Made by a program: the position numbers and the translations under genes. DNA of 64,000 bases, taken from assembly GCA_002281855.1 (NCBI GenBank), contig NCHQ01000009.1, positions 106,065 through 170,064 on the forward strand. The letters are read 5' to 3'. Under the pieces are notes generated by a model. The model saw only the letters and a program-made list of their open reading frames with translations. It searched no databases and had not been told where the DNA came from. Of this stretch, positions 8,383 to 17,402 are shown piece by piece. The stretch's first letter is position 1; every line of letters begins with the position of its first letter. This stretch comes from Rhodospirillales bacterium 24-66-33 (GTDB taxonomy: Bacteria; Pseudomonadota; Alphaproteobacteria; Reyranellales; Reyranellaceae).

Positions 8383-9620
8383 GATTCGACGAGCACGCGG
8401 ATGCGGTTGACCGGATTGGCCCCGTAGCCCTGCGGGTTCCAGTTGGCGGCCTGGAAGGGCTGGGTCACGCCCTTGCTGTCGGTCGCCTTGACCCAGACTT
8501 CGTAGTAGCCCGCGGTCGGCAGTTCGATCGAGGCGGTAAAGTTCTGCCAAGCATACTTGTTGGCCGGCGCGTCGACCTTGGCCGGCTTCCAGGTGACGCC
8601 GTAGTCGGTCGAGATGTCGACGGTCTTGATGTCGAAGTCGCCGGCCCAGGCATGACCGCGCAGGTCGAGCTTGCGCGAGGTGAGGCGGCTGCCGTCGGCC
8701 GGGAAGGTGATGATCGAGCGGACCGGCATCGATTCCAGGATCGCCATGTCCTTGTCGTTGCCCTTGCTGCCGGGCACGATCGGCGTCTTCGGCACCCGAT
8801 AGGAGAAACCGCCCATGCCGGGGCCGTCATGCTCCTTGTCGCGGATCCAGATGCGGTTCAGCCACTTGGTTGACGCCGAGGCGGGCCAGCCCGGGATGAC
8901 GAGGCGGACCGGCGCGCCGTGAATCAGCGGCAGATCCTGACCGTTCAGCTTGAAGGCGATCAACGAGTGTTCCTCCATCGCCTTGGCGATCGGCACACCG
9001 CGCGAGATGGTCGGCTTGTTGGTTTCGCCGGCCAGGGTCGGGTCGGCGCCATAGGCGCCGGTATAGACGGCGGAGGGCTTGAGGCCGGCGGCCTTCAGCA
9101 CGTCGGCCAGGCGCACGCCGGTCCACATCGGGCAGCCCGCGCCGCCGTTGGTCCACTGGTTGCCGCGCGCTTCCGGCGTGAAGAAGGAGCGGCCGTTGCC
9201 GCCGCATTCCAGCATCAGCTGGTAGGTGACGGCGGGAAACTTGGTCATCAGGTCGCCGACCGTGATCTCCAGCGGCGTGTTGACCTCGCCGTCGATCTTG
9301 ACCTTCCACGCCTTGGGATCGCCCGTGATGTCGGGCACCTGTCCGTTGTTGCGGATGAAAAGCTTGTTGGTCGGCGTGACATTGTCGTCGAGCAGTTCGG
9401 CCTGGGTCTCGGCGACGAGCGGCTTGTCGCCCAGAACGGCAAGCTTCGCCTTGCCGTCCATTTCCAGCAGCTTTGGTCCCTTGGCGGCCGCCGGCGCGCC
9501 CTGCGCCTGAGCCGCGCCACCCAACGGCAAAGAAGCCCCCAACGTTGCACCGACAGTGGCCATACTGACCCCCTTCAGTACGTTACGACGCGACGCCTTG
9601 GACGTTCCGGAACGCAGCAT
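8379..9620 (-). CDS. sorA: Sulfite dehydrogenase molybdenum subunit (SorA-like)
   Basis: The 413-residue protein has a twin-arginine signal (SRRNVLKG near residue 11) followed by a hydrophobic stretch, so it is a folded molybdoprotein exported to the periplasm. The sulfite-oxidase-fold core contains the molybdenum cysteine motif LECGGNGRSFF, and a C-terminal dimerisation immunoglobulin-like domain follows. It oxidises sulfite to sulfate and reduces the cytochrome encoded by the next gene, which it overlaps by four bases. A GGGAGGA site precedes the ATG at 9620. Plausible sources of sulfite are organosulfonate or thiosulfate metabolism, none of which is visible here. Confidence 0.9.
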   Translation of the reverse strand: MLRSGTSKASRRNVLKGVSMATVGATLGASLPLGGAAQAQGAPAAAKGPKLLEMDGKAKLAVLGDKPLVAETQAELLDDNVTPTNKLFIRNNGQVPDITGDPKAWKVKIDGEVNTPLEITVGDLMTKFPAVTYQLMLECGGNGRSFFTPEARGNQWTNGGAGCPMWTGVRLADVLKAAGLKPSAVYTGAYGADPTLAGETNKPTISRGVPIAKAMEEHSLIAFKLNGQDLPLIHGAPVRLVIPGWPASASTKWLNRIWIRDKEHDGPGMGGFSYRVPKTPIVPGSKGNDKDMAILESMPVRSIITFPADGSRLTSRKLDLRGHAWAGDFDIKTVDISTDYGVTWKPAKVDAPANKYAWQNFTASIELPTAGYYEVWVKATDSKGVTQPFQAANWNPQGYGANPVNRIRVLVES

Positions 9621-9651
9621 TTTTATTCCTCCCTTAGGAGGCCTTATTAGC

Positions 9652-9711
9652 TCAAGCGCGCCGCCGCGTCAGCCAGCCGGACAGGATCAATGCACAGGCA
9701 GCAATAGTCGG
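9652..9711 (-). pseudogene. Detached second copy of the potI 3' end
   Basis: Read on the minus strand, these bases encode TIAACALILSGWLTRRRA then TGA, which matches the last residues of the neighbouring permease (TIAACALILSGWLTRRKA). Bases 9661-9689 are identical to 10267-10295, and beyond that the differences are almost all at third codon positions. It is therefore a diverged coding remnant and not a recent copy. It lies just past the unknown gene at 9716-10246, which separates it from the intact permease gene. Confidence 0.85.
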
Positions 9712-9715
9712 AACG

Positions 9716-10246
9716 TCAGTGTTTTCGCCGCCATACCCCGTCGATCTTCTCGAACTCTTTCGAGATTTCCGGTGAGATGGCGTTGATCGGCACGCCGATA
9801 ACTTTGCCCGTCTTCGGATTTATTCCCAGCCGCCCGTGGCGCTCGGCCCAACGATAGGCCCTCAGATAAATCCTGGGAATCGTCACGCCTGTGACGTCCC
9901 AGATAAGATTCTCAAGGCTTTCGTACCGGAACAAATCTGTTTCGGGGAACTGCGCCCAGAAGACCTCATACAGACCGTCCCGGTAGGAAATATCTTGCGA
10001 TCCTCTGTTGGGAATACGGACTTGCACTGAAGTGAGCGGATCGCCCTCGGGCTCGATTTCCATGTCCAGTTTTGGCTTGAGGATCTGCAGAGCGTGGAAA
10101 ACAGCCTCAATACCTTGGGCTGAGTTCTCGATTTCACGAATCCGTGCCTCGCAGTCCAGCATCGTCGCCCAGAACGCGTCGTGGGCCGGGTCTGGGGCCG
10201 GCTTCCGTGCAAGGCCAAGCAACCTGGCGATCCGTGACAAAGACAT
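9716..10246 (-). CDS. Unknown 176-residue protein inserted behind potI
   Basis: I do not recognise this soluble, charged protein. It has no signal peptide or membrane segment. Its N-terminal half contains a helical stretch (DCEARIREIENSAQGIEAVF) and the C-terminal half is rich in aromatic residues, ending in IDGVWRRKH. Codon use is less G+C-rich than both neighbours. An AGGA ribosome site precedes the ATG at 10246, only 11 bases after the potI stop. It is bracketed by two versions of the potI 3' terminus, which marks it as an acquired cargo gene. Toxin, immunity or phage-defence roles are possible but unsupported. Confidence 0.75.
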   Translation of the reverse strand: MSLSRIARLLGLARKPAPDPAHDAFWATMLDCEARIREIENSAQGIEAVFHALQILKPKLDMEIEPEGDPLTSVQVRIPNRGSQDISYRDGLYEVFWAQFPETDLFRYESLENLIWDVTGVTIPRIYLRAYRWAERHGRLGINPKTGKVIGVPINAISPEISKEFEKIDGVWRRKH

Positions 10247-10257
10247 GATTGTCCTTT

Positions 10258-11049
10258 CTATGCCTTCCGCCGCGTCAGCCAGCCGGACAGGATCAGGGCA
10301 CAGGCCGCGATGGTCACCACGATGGTGGCGAGCACGTTGATCTGGGGGTCGACGCCCAGCCGGACGCTGGAATAGACGCGCATCGGCAGGGTCTGCGACT
10401 GCGCGCCCGCCACGAACTGCGTCAGGATCAGATCGTCCAGCGACAAGGTGAAGGCGAGCAGCCAGCCCGAGCCGACGGCCGGCGCGATCAGCGGCAGGGT
10501 GATGGTGCGGAAGGTCACCCAGGGCGTGGCGCCGAGATCCATCGCCGCTTCTTCCAGCGCGCGGTCGAAGTCGGCGAGCCGGGACTGCACGACGATGGCC
10601 ACGAAGGCGATCGAAAAGGTCGTGTGGGCGATGGCGATGGTGAGGAAGCCGCGGTCCGGCCCGCCGAAGAGCCTCTCCGAGCCGACGAACAGCAGCAGCA
10701 TCGAGATGCCCATGACGACTTCCGGCATCACCATGGGGGCGACCACGAGGCTGCCGAACAGCGTGCGGCCGGGAAAGCGCGGCGCGCGCACCAGCGCGTA
10801 GCCCGCGGCAAGACCGAGCAGCGCCGCGCCGGTGGCGCTCACCAGGGCGATGCGCAGCGACAGCCACGCGGCCTCCAGCATCGCCTCGTTGGCGAACAGG
10901 GCGTGCCACCATTTCAGGGAGAAGCCCGACCAGACGGTGACGAGGCGCGACTCGTTGAACGAATAGACAATCACCAGCGCGATCGGCAGGTAGAGGAAGG
11001 CGTAGCCGAAGGCCAGCATGCCGAAGGCGAAGCGCGCGCGGCCCCTCAT
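10258..11049 (-). CDS. potI: Polyamine-type ABC transporter permease (PotC/PotI)
   Basis: The 263-residue inner-membrane protein has about six transmembrane helices and the ABC permease EAA loop (EEAAMDLGATPWVTFRTITLPLI). It belongs with the upstream PotH-like permease, PotG-like ATPase and PotF-like binding protein in a putrescine/spermidine-type importer. Its last 20 codons are duplicated beyond the next gene. Confidence 0.9.
   Translation of the reverse strand: MRGRARFAFGMLAFGYAFLYLPIALVIVYSFNESRLVTVWSGFSLKWWHALFANEAMLEAAWLSLRIALVSATGAALLGLAAGYALVRAPRFPGRTLFGSLVVAPMVMPEVVMGISMLLLFVGSERLFGGPDRGFLTIAIAHTTFSIAFVAIVVQSRLADFDRALEEAAMDLGATPWVTFRTITLPLIAPAVGSGWLLAFTLSLDDLILTQFVAGAQSQTLPMRVYSSVRLGVDPQINVLATIVVTIAACALILSGWLTRRKA
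10267..10312. repeat. Intact-gene copy of the duplicated permease 3' end
   Basis: Bases 10267-10295 are identical to 9661-9689, and the similarity continues to about 10312 with scattered third-position differences. Both copies are in direct orientation about 606 bases apart and bracket the gene at 9716-10246. Confidence 0.85.
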
Positions 11050-11073
11050 GCGCGACCTGTCATGCGGGAGCCC

Positions 11074-11913
11074 TCATGTGCGCCGCTCCAGGCTGCGCGC
11101 CTGGTTGCGCTGGAAGAGCGCGATCGGTCCAACCAGCAGCACCAGCAGGCAGACCGCGACGGCCGAGGCGAGCGGCCAGTCGCCGTTGGTGAAGAACTCG
11201 TCCCAGAGCACCTTGCCGATCATCAGCGTCTCGGTGCCGCCCAGCAGGTCCGGGATCACGAATTCGCCGACCGCCGGGATGAACACCAGCAGGCAGCCGG
11301 CGACGATGCCGGGCAGAGACAGCGGCAGGGTCACGGTGAGGAAAGCGGCGAACGGCTTTGCACCAAGATCGGCCGCGGCCTCGAGCAGGCTGTCGTCGAG
11401 CTTCTCGAGGGTGGCGTAGAGCGGCAGCACCATGAAGGGCAGGTAGGCGTAGACGATGCCGAGATGCACCGCCCATTCGGTCCCGAGGATCGTGCCGGGA
11501 TTCGACGCGAGCCCGGACCAGCGCAGGAACTGTTCGATCAGGCCGTTGTCGGCCAGCAGACCCATCCAGGCATAGATGCGGATCAGGAACGAGGTCCAGA
11601 AGGGCAGGACGACCAGCATCAGCAGCAGCGGACGCCGGTTGGGCGCGGCGCGGGCGATGGCATAGGCCATGGGATAGCCCAGCAGCAGCGCCACCAGCGT
11701 CGACGTCGCGGCGATGCGCAGCGAGGAAAGCCAGGCCGCCAGATAGAGATCGTCGGAGAAGAGCAGCGCGAAGCTCTTGAAGCTGAAGCCCAGCTCGACC
11801 GGCGGCACCGAGTCGGGCGCATAGGTTCCCAGCGAGATGGCCAGCACCAGCAGGCACGGCAGCAGGAAGAAGATCCCGAGCCACAGGAACGGAAGCCCGA
11901 TGACGAAGCGCAT
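11074..11913 (-). CDS. potH: Polyamine-type ABC transporter permease (PotB/PotH)
   Basis: The 279-residue membrane protein has six predicted helices and an EAA motif (LEAAADLGAKPFAAFLTVTLPLS). It pairs with the PotI-like permease to form the membrane channel. It starts three bases after the potG stop and ends 24 bases before potI, so the four genes form one operon. The exact substrate (putrescine, spermidine or another amine) cannot be fixed from sequence. Confidence 0.9.
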   Translation of the reverse strand: MRFVIGLPFLWLGIFFLLPCLLVLAISLGTYAPDSVPPVELGFSFKSFALLFSDDLYLAAWLSSLRIAATSTLVALLLGYPMAYAIARAAPNRRPLLLMLVVLPFWTSFLIRIYAWMGLLADNGLIEQFLRWSGLASNPGTILGTEWAVHLGIVYAYLPFMVLPLYATLEKLDDSLLEAAADLGAKPFAAFLTVTLPLSLPGIVAGCLLVFIPAVGEFVIPDLLGGTETLMIGKVLWDEFFTNGDWPLASAVAVCLLVLLVGPIALFQRNQARSLERRT

Positions 11914-11916
11914 CGC

Positions 11917-12915
11917 TTACGCCTCCAGCCGCTGGCCGGCCTCGTCCGACCAGCCCAGCCAGACGGGCTGGTCGCGTGCGAAGGCGTCTCCGGCGGCGCG
12001 GCTGGTGTTGGTCGTCGAAACGGTCATCGTGCCGTGGGCGTCGGTTTCGACATGATAGAGCGAGCGGTCGCCCTCATAGGCGACGTCGACGATCCGGCCG
12101 GCGACGGTCTGCGGCAGGGCGGGCCGCGCGGCCGAGAGTGTGATCTTCTCCGGCCGCAGCGCCATCCAGCCACCGCCTTCCAGGGCGATGATGTTGGCGA
12201 TGCCGATGAAGTCGGCCACGAAGCGCGAGGCCGGATGCTCGTAGACCTCGTGCGGCGTGCCGATCTGGGCGATGCGGCCGGCGTCCATCACGGCGAGCCG
12301 CGTCGCCATGGACATGGCCTCTTCCTGGTCGTGCGTCACCATGACGAAGGTGAGACCGAGCTGCTCCTGCAGGCGCACCATCTCGAAGCGCGTGCTCTCG
12401 CGCAGCTTGCGGTCGAGCGCCGCCAGCGGCTCGTCCAGCAGCAGGAGCTTGGGCCGTTTCACCAGCGCCCGCGCCAAGGCCACCCGCTGGCGCTGGCCGC
12501 CGGAGAGCTGCGACGGCTTGCGCCTCGCATGGTCCTGCAGATGCACGAGCTTCAGGATCTCCGCGACCCGCGCGGCGATCTCGGGTGCCTTCACCCCGTC
12601 GCGGCGCAGCCCGTAGCCCACGTTGGCCGCCACATCCATGTGCGGGAACAGGGCATAGGACTGGAACATCATGTTCACCGGCCGCCGGTAGGGCGGCACG
12701 TCGGTCATGTCCTGGCCGTCGATGAACAGCCGGCCTTCGTCGGGCGTCTCGAAGCCCGCCAGCATGCGCAGCAGGGTGGTCTTGCCGCACCCGGAGCCGC
12801 CCAGCAGCGCGAACAGCTCACCGCGCGCGATTTCCAGATCGACGCGATCGACGGCGACGATCGGCCCGAACCGCCTGGTCAGTCCCTCGATGCGGACGAT
12901 CGGTCCTGAATTCAA
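11917..12915 (-). CDS. potG: Polyamine-type ABC transporter ATPase (PotA/PotG)
   Basis: The 332-residue ATPase has Walker A GGSGCGKTT, signature LSGGQRQRV, Walker B LLLLDEPLAAL and a C-terminal TOBE-like region. No ATG lies near the expected N-terminus. I chose the TTG at 12915, one base after the potF stop, which gives the usual IVRIEGLTRRFG beginning. The C-terminal part is somewhat shorter than in typical PotA. It powers the PotHI permease. Confidence 0.9.
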   Translation of the reverse strand: MNSGPIVRIEGLTRRFGPIVAVDRVDLEIARGELFALLGGSGCGKTTLLRMLAGFETPDEGRLFIDGQDMTDVPPYRRPVNMMFQSYALFPHMDVAANVGYGLRRDGVKAPEIAARVAEILKLVHLQDHARRKPSQLSGGQRQRVALARALVKRPKLLLLDEPLAALDRKLRESTRFEMVRLQEQLGLTFVMVTHDQEEAMSMATRLAVMDAGRIAQIGTPHEVYEHPASRFVADFIGIANIIALEGGGWMALRPEKITLSAARPALPQTVAGRIVDVAYEGDRSLYHVETDAHGTMTVSTTNTSRAAGDAFARDQPVWLGWSDEAGQRLEA

Positions 12916-12916
12916 T

Positions 12917-14002
12917 TCAACGGCCCGTCTTGATGGTCGTCCACAGCCGCGTGCGCTCGCGGACCTGCTCGGCCGTTCCGGCGGTGATGGTGTAGAACTT
13001 GGCGCGCACGTCGGCGGGCGGATAGATGAGCGGGTTCTCCGAGATGTCCTTGGGCAGCAGCGCGAACGCGGCCTTGTTGCCGTCGGCGTAGCCGGTGAGC
13101 TCGGTCGACGCCGCGGCGACCTTGGCCTCCAGCATGAAGTCGAGAAAGCGGTAGGCGTTGGCCTGGTTGGGCGCATCCTTCGGAATCGCCACGACGTCGA
13201 TCCAGAGCTGCGAGCCTTCCTTCGGAATCGCGTATTCGATATCGACCTTGCTGGCGGCCTTGGCGCCGCGGTCGCGCGCCTGGAAGACGTCGCCGGAGTA
13301 GCCGAAGGCCAGGCAGATGTTCCCGCCGGCCAGCGCGTTGATGTACTCCGAGGAATGGAACTTGCGGACGTAGGGCCGCACCGTCTTCACCACGTCGGCG
13401 GCCTTGGCGAGATCCTCGGGCTTCTTCGAATCGGGATCGAGGCCGAGATACTTGAGCGCGGCCGGCAGCACGTCGGTGGCGCTGTCGAGCAGCATCACGC
13501 CGCAATCCTGGAATTTCGAGACGACCGCCGGATCGAAGATCATGCGCAGCGAATCGACCGGCGCGTCGGGCAGTCGCTTCCTGATCTCGGCGACGTTGTA
13601 GCCGATGCCGGTCGTGCCCCACATCCAGGGCACGCCATGGGCGTTGCCGGGATCGTACTTGGCCAGCGCCGTCATGATCTCGGGATCGAGGTTCTTCCAG
13701 TTCTTCAGCTTCGCCTTGTCGAGGGGCAGGAAGATGTTGGCCTGGAGCTGGCGCACGAAGAACGGCGAGGCCGTCGGCACGACGATGTCGTAGCCCGACC
13801 GGCCCGTGCGCAGCTTGGCGTCGAGGATCTCGTTGCTGTCGTAGGTCGTGTAGTTGACCTTGATGCCGGTATCTTTGGCGAAGTCCTTGACCTGGTCTTC
13901 GGCGATGTAATCCGACCAGTTGTAGACGTTGACGGAGCCCTGCGCGGCGACGGGACCGGCAGCGGCGAGAAAGAGCAAAGAGGCAACGGCAAGCAGACGC
14001 AT
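12917..14002 (-). CDS. potF: Polyamine-type ABC periplasmic binding protein (PotD/PotF)
   Basis: The 361-residue protein has a cleavable signal peptide (MRLLAVASLLFLAAAGPVAAQ) and the PotD/PotF start of the mature chain, VNVYNWSDYI. A GGAG site six bases upstream supports the ATG at 14002 over one nine codons earlier. It is the first gene of potFGHI and lies only 16 bases after livF, so read-through from liv operon 1 is possible. Confidence 0.93.
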   Translation of the reverse strand: MRLLAVASLLFLAAAGPVAAQGSVNVYNWSDYIAEDQVKDFAKDTGIKVNYTTYDSNEILDAKLRTGRSGYDIVVPTASPFFVRQLQANIFLPLDKAKLKNWKNLDPEIMTALAKYDPGNAHGVPWMWGTTGIGYNVAEIRKRLPDAPVDSLRMIFDPAVVSKFQDCGVMLLDSATDVLPAALKYLGLDPDSKKPEDLAKAADVVKTVRPYVRKFHSSEYINALAGGNICLAFGYSGDVFQARDRGAKAASKVDIEYAIPKEGSQLWIDVVAIPKDAPNQANAYRFLDFMLEAKVAAASTELTGYADGNKAAFALLPKDISENPLIYPPADVRAKFYTITAGTAEQVRERTRLWTTIKTGR

Positions 14003-14018
14003 CGGCAACTCCGCAGGA

Positions 14019-14720
14019 TCAGACGCCAAGATACCTGTGCTGCAGGTCCTTGTCCCCGGCCAGGTCCCGGGACGAGCCGACCCAGACGACGCGGCCCTTC
14101 TCGACGATGTGGTGGCGGTCGGCCAGCGGGATCAGGGCCGAGACGTTTTTGTCGATGACCAGGATCGCCTGACCCTCTTTCTTCAGCCGGCCGAGGCAGG
14201 CCCAGATCTCCTGCCGGATCAGCGGCGCCAGCCCCTCGGTGGCTTCGTCGAGGATCAGGAGCTTGGGGTTGGTCATCAGCGCGCGGCCGATCGCCAGCAT
14301 CTGCTGCTCGCCGCCGGAGAGCTGGTTGCCCATGTTGCGCTGGCGCTCGGCCAAGCGCGGGAAGAACTCGAAGACCCGCGCGATGGTCCACGGGTTCGGC
14401 CGCGCCGTGCGATTGGCGCTGGCGGCCAATAGGTTTTCGCGCACCGACAGGTTGGGGAAGATCTGGCGGCCCTCGGGCACCAGCCCGAGACCGAGGCGGG
14501 CGATGCGGAAGGCGGGCAGGCCCTCGACCCTTTTGTCCTCGAATTCGACCGTGCCGCGGCGCGCCGGCAGCAGGCCCATGATCGTGTGCACGGTGGTGGT
14601 CTTGCCCATGCCGTTGCGGCCCATCAGGGTCACGACCTCGCCGGCATCGACGCGCAGTTCCATGCCGAACAGCGCCTGGCTGGGACCGTAGAAGGCGTCG
14701 AGCTCCAGGACCCGCAGCAT
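14019..14720 (-). CDS. livF: Liv-type ABC transporter ATPase LivF (operon 1)
   Basis: The 233-residue ATPase has Walker A GRNGMGKTT, signature LSGGEQQML, Walker B LLILDEATEGL and the LivF feature EGRQIFPNLSV. It overlaps the livG stop by one base (TGATG). With LivG, LivM, LivH and LivJ it forms a branched-chain amino acid or hydrophobic/aromatic acid importer. Position near benzoate-CoA ligase suggests aromatic acids, which is inference only. Confidence 0.92.
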   Translation of the reverse strand: MLRVLELDAFYGPSQALFGMELRVDAGEVVTLMGRNGMGKTTTVHTIMGLLPARRGTVEFEDKRVEGLPAFRIARLGLGLVPEGRQIFPNLSVRENLLAASANRTARPNPWTIARVFEFFPRLAERQRNMGNQLSGGEQQMLAIGRALMTNPKLLILDEATEGLAPLIRQEIWACLGRLKKEGQAILVIDKNVSALIPLADRHHIVEKGRVVWVGSSRDLAGDKDLQHRYLGV

Positions 14721-15472
14721 CAGGGTGCCTCCTCGCCGAGATAGGCCTGACGTACGTCCGGGTTCGCCCGGATCTGATCGGGTGTGCCGCTGGCGATGGC
14801 GCGGCCATAGACCAGCACGGTGATGCGGTCGGCGAGCTGGAACACGGCGTCCATGTCGTGCTCGATCAGCAGCATGGCGTGGTTCTGCTTCAGCGCCTGG
14901 AGGAAGCCGATCAGGCGCTGGCTCTCCTCGGCGCCCATGCCGGCCATCGGCTCGTCGAGCAGCAGCAGGCGCGGATCGCCGGCCAGCGCCATGGCGATCT
15001 CGAGCTGGCGTTGCTCGCCGTGGCTGAGGGACGCGGCGAGGGTGTCGGCGCGCTCGCCCAGCCCGACCTCTTCGAGCAGGCGGCGGGCGGGGCCGCGCAG
15101 GCTTTCGTCGCGCCGCGCATCGGCCAGGAAGCGGAAGGAGTGGCCGGCATGGCCCTGCACCGCGAGGGCCACGTTCTCCAGCGCCGTGAACTCGCGCAGC
15201 ACCGAGGTGATCTGGAAGGAGCGGCCCAGCCCCAGCCGCACGCGCGCATGGGTCGGCAGACGGGTGACGTCGCGGCCGGCGAAATGGATGGCGCCCGAAT
15301 CCGGGGCGACGACGCCGGTGAGCTGATGGATCAGGGTGGTCTTGCCGGCGCCGTTCGGGCCGATCAGCGCGTGGATTTCGCCCGGCCGGACGTCGATCGA
15401 CACGTTGTCGGTCGCCAGCAGGCCGCCGTAGCGCTTCACCAGCCCCTCGGTGCGCAGCAGGGGCTCAGTCAT
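14720..15472 (-). CDS. livG: Liv-type ABC transporter ATPase LivG (operon 1)
   Basis: The 250-residue ATPase has Walker [10 protein letters not shown], signature [10 protein letters not shown] (a LivG-style variant of LSGGQ), Walker [12 protein letters not shown] and the family ending AYLGEE. Its start overlaps the livM stop by eight bases. It energises the LivHM channel together with LivF. Confidence 0.92.
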   Translation of the reverse strand: MTEPLLRTEGLVKRYGGLLATDNVSIDVRPGEIHALIGPNGAGKTTLIHQLTGVVAPDSGAIHFAGRDVTRLPTHARVRLGLGRSFQITSVLREFTALENVALAVQGHAGHSFRFLADARRDESLRGPARRLLEEVGLGERADTLAASLSHGEQRQLEIAMALAGDPRLLLLDEPMAGMGAEESQRLIGFLQALKQNHAMLLIEHDMDAVFQLADRITVLVYGRAIASGTPDQIRANPDVRQAYLGEEAP

Positions 15473-16433
15473 GACGGCGTCCCAACAGGGAGTCGATGCC
15501 GCCGCGCGCGTAGAGCGCGATCAGGACCAGCAGCGGCCCGAACACGATCATCCAGTATTCGCCCCAGCCCTTGTGGGCGAGGTTGAGGATCGGCGGCAGC
15601 GCCTCCTCCAGCACGAAGAAGGCGATGGTGCCATAGAGCGGGCCGAACAGCGTGCCCATGCCACCCAGCACGACGATGACGATCAGGTCGCCCGACTTCA
15701 TCCACGACATCATCGCGGGCGAGACATAGGCGCCCTCGTTGGCGAGCAGGATGCCCGACAGCCCGCCCAGCGCACCGGCGATGGTGAAGGCCGCGAGCCG
15801 GTAGCGGAACACCGGGAAGCCCAGCGCCGTCATGCGCAGCTCGTTGGACTTCGCGCCGCGAATCACCAGGCCGAAGCGGGAGTTGGCGTAGCGGCCGCAG
15901 AACCACAGGCTGGCGCAGAGCAGGGCGAAGCACAGCCAGTAGAAGCTCGCTTTGTCGCGCAGGTCGATCAGTCCGGGGAAGCGGCTGCGGCTGATATTGA
16001 GCCCGTCGTCGCCGCCATAGGCTTCCAGGCCGCTGCCCACATAGTAGACGAGCTGGGCGAAAGCCAGGGTGATCATGATGAAGTAGAGGCCGCGCGTCCT
16101 GAGCGATAGCGCGCCGATCACGACGGCCCAGGCCGTGGCCGCGAGCAGGGCAACGGGCCACTGGATCCAGCCGCTGGAGATGCCTTCCGCCGACAGGATG
16201 CCGATTGCATAGCCGCCGATGCCGAAGAACATCGCGTGGCCGAAGCTCACCAGCCCGCCATAGCCCAGGATCATGTTGAGGCTGACCGCGGCGATCGACC
16301 AGATGACGATGCGCGTGCCGATCGACAGGAGATAGCGCTGGTCGAATGCCTGGGTGAGCAGCGGCAGGGCCGCCAGCACCAGCAGGATCAGGGCCGTCGC
16401 GAGCCCGCGCGGCGTACGGAGGGCCGCGATCAT
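15465..16433 (-). CDS. livM: Liv-type ABC transporter permease LivM (operon 1)
   Basis: The 322-residue membrane protein has about eight to ten hydrophobic helices and LivM landmarks (SLNMILGYGGLVSFGHAMFFG and GGMGTLFGPLYG). I took the ATG at 16433 because it overlaps the livH stop as ATGA, while the open frame begins 11 codons earlier. It forms the inner-membrane channel with LivH. Confidence 0.92.
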   Translation of the reverse strand: MIAALRTPRGLATALILLVLAALPLLTQAFDQRYLLSIGTRIVIWSIAAVSLNMILGYGGLVSFGHAMFFGIGGYAIGILSAEGISSGWIQWPVALLAATAWAVVIGALSLRTRGLYFIMITLAFAQLVYYVGSGLEAYGGDDGLNISRSRFPGLIDLRDKASFYWLCFALLCASLWFCGRYANSRFGLVIRGAKSNELRMTALGFPVFRYRLAAFTIAGALGGLSGILLANEGAYVSPAMMSWMKSGDLIVIVVLGGMGTLFGPLYGTIAFFVLEEALPPILNLAHKGWGEYWMIVFGPLLVLIALYARGGIDSLLGRRHD

Positions 16434-17344
16434 GTGCGCTGGCCGAACAGGCCGGTCGGCCGCCAAACCAGCACCACGGCCATCAGCACGTAGACCATCA
16501 CCTGGGAGATGGCGGGCGCGGCGCTCGAGGCGGCGCTGGAACTCATGAAGGTCTTGAGGATGTCGGGCAGGAAGGCCCGGCCCACGATGTCGATCTGGCC
16601 CACCACCATGGCGGCGATGAAGGCGCCCTTGATCGAGCCGATCCCGCCGATGACGATGATCACGAGCGCCAGGATCAGGATGTCGTCGCCCATGCCGATC
16701 CGCACCGAAGCGATGGGGGCGGACATCAGGCCGGCGAGACCGGCGAACACCGCGCCCAGGCCGAAGACCAGGCTGAACAGCAGCTCGATGTTGACCCCGA
16801 GCGCGCCGATCATGCGACGGTTGGAGGCGCCGGCCCGGATCAGCATGCCGAGGCGCGTGCGCGCCACCAGCCAGGCCAGGAGGATCGCTACCAGCGCGCC
16901 CACGAGGATGATGGCGAAGCGGTAAGCGGGGTAGGGCACGCCCGGCAGGATCTCGATGGTGCGGTTCAGGAAGCCCGGCACCGCGATGCTCTTGCCGGCC
17001 GGGCCCCAGAGCGCACGCACCAGCTCGTTGAAGAACAGGATCAGGCCGAAGGTCGCCAGCACCTGGGTGAGGTGGTCGCGTGCGTAGAGCTTTCGGATCA
17101 CCACGGCCTCGACGACCACGCCCAGCAGGAAAGTTGCGGGCAGCGCCAGCAGTGCGCCCAGCACGAACGAATCGGTGACGCCGATCAGGGTCCAGGCGAT
17201 GTAGGCGCCCATCATATAGAGCGAGCCGTGCGCCAGGTTGACCAGGTCCATGATGCCCAGCGTCAGGGTCAGGCCGGCGGCGAGCAGGAACATCAGCAGG
17301 CCGAGCTGCACGCCGTTCAGCACCTGGAGCAGCAGATATTCCAT
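16430..17344 (-). CDS. livH: Liv-type ABC transporter permease LivH (operon 1)
   Basis: The 304-residue polytopic membrane protein begins with NGVQLGLLMFLLAAGLTLTLG and carries the DLVNLAHG motif and the GGIGSIKGAF motif of LivH. It is separated from the binding-protein gene livJ by 178 bases holding a hairpin terminator and a compound palindrome. Permease expression is therefore likely to be lower than that of livJ. Confidence 0.92.
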   Translation of the reverse strand: MEYLLLQVLNGVQLGLLMFLLAAGLTLTLGIMDLVNLAHGSLYMMGAYIAWTLIGVTDSFVLGALLALPATFLLGVVVEAVVIRKLYARDHLTQVLATFGLILFFNELVRALWGPAGKSIAVPGFLNRTIEILPGVPYPAYRFAIILVGALVAILLAWLVARTRLGMLIRAGASNRRMIGALGVNIELLFSLVFGLGAVFAGLAGLMSAPIASVRIGMGDDILILALVIIVIGGIGSIKGAFIAAMVVGQIDIVGRAFLPDILKTFMSSSAASSAAPAISQVMVYVLMAVVLVWRPTGLFGQRT

Positions 17345-17371
17345 CTATTCCGTCACGCTCTCAAACAAAAC

Positions 17372-17396
17372 GGGAGCGCGTTACCGCGCTCCCAAT
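17372..17396 (-). terminator. Hairpin terminator or attenuator between livJ and livH
   Basis: Nine-base arms GGGAGCGCG (17372-17380) and CGCGCTCCC (17385-17393) enclose a four-base loop. On the minus strand the stem is followed by GTTTTGTTTG, a U-rich tract. It lies after livJ and before livH in the direction of transcription, so it probably causes partial termination and sets binding protein above permease. Confidence 0.65.
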
Positions 17397-17402
17397 AGTC
17401 TT

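Noticed and set aside
10249..12909. An 886-codon plus-strand open frame opposite potI, potH and potG
   Set aside because: Composition is biased to Arg, Gln, Gly and His with no recognisable domain, and it is antisense to three well-supported transporter genes.
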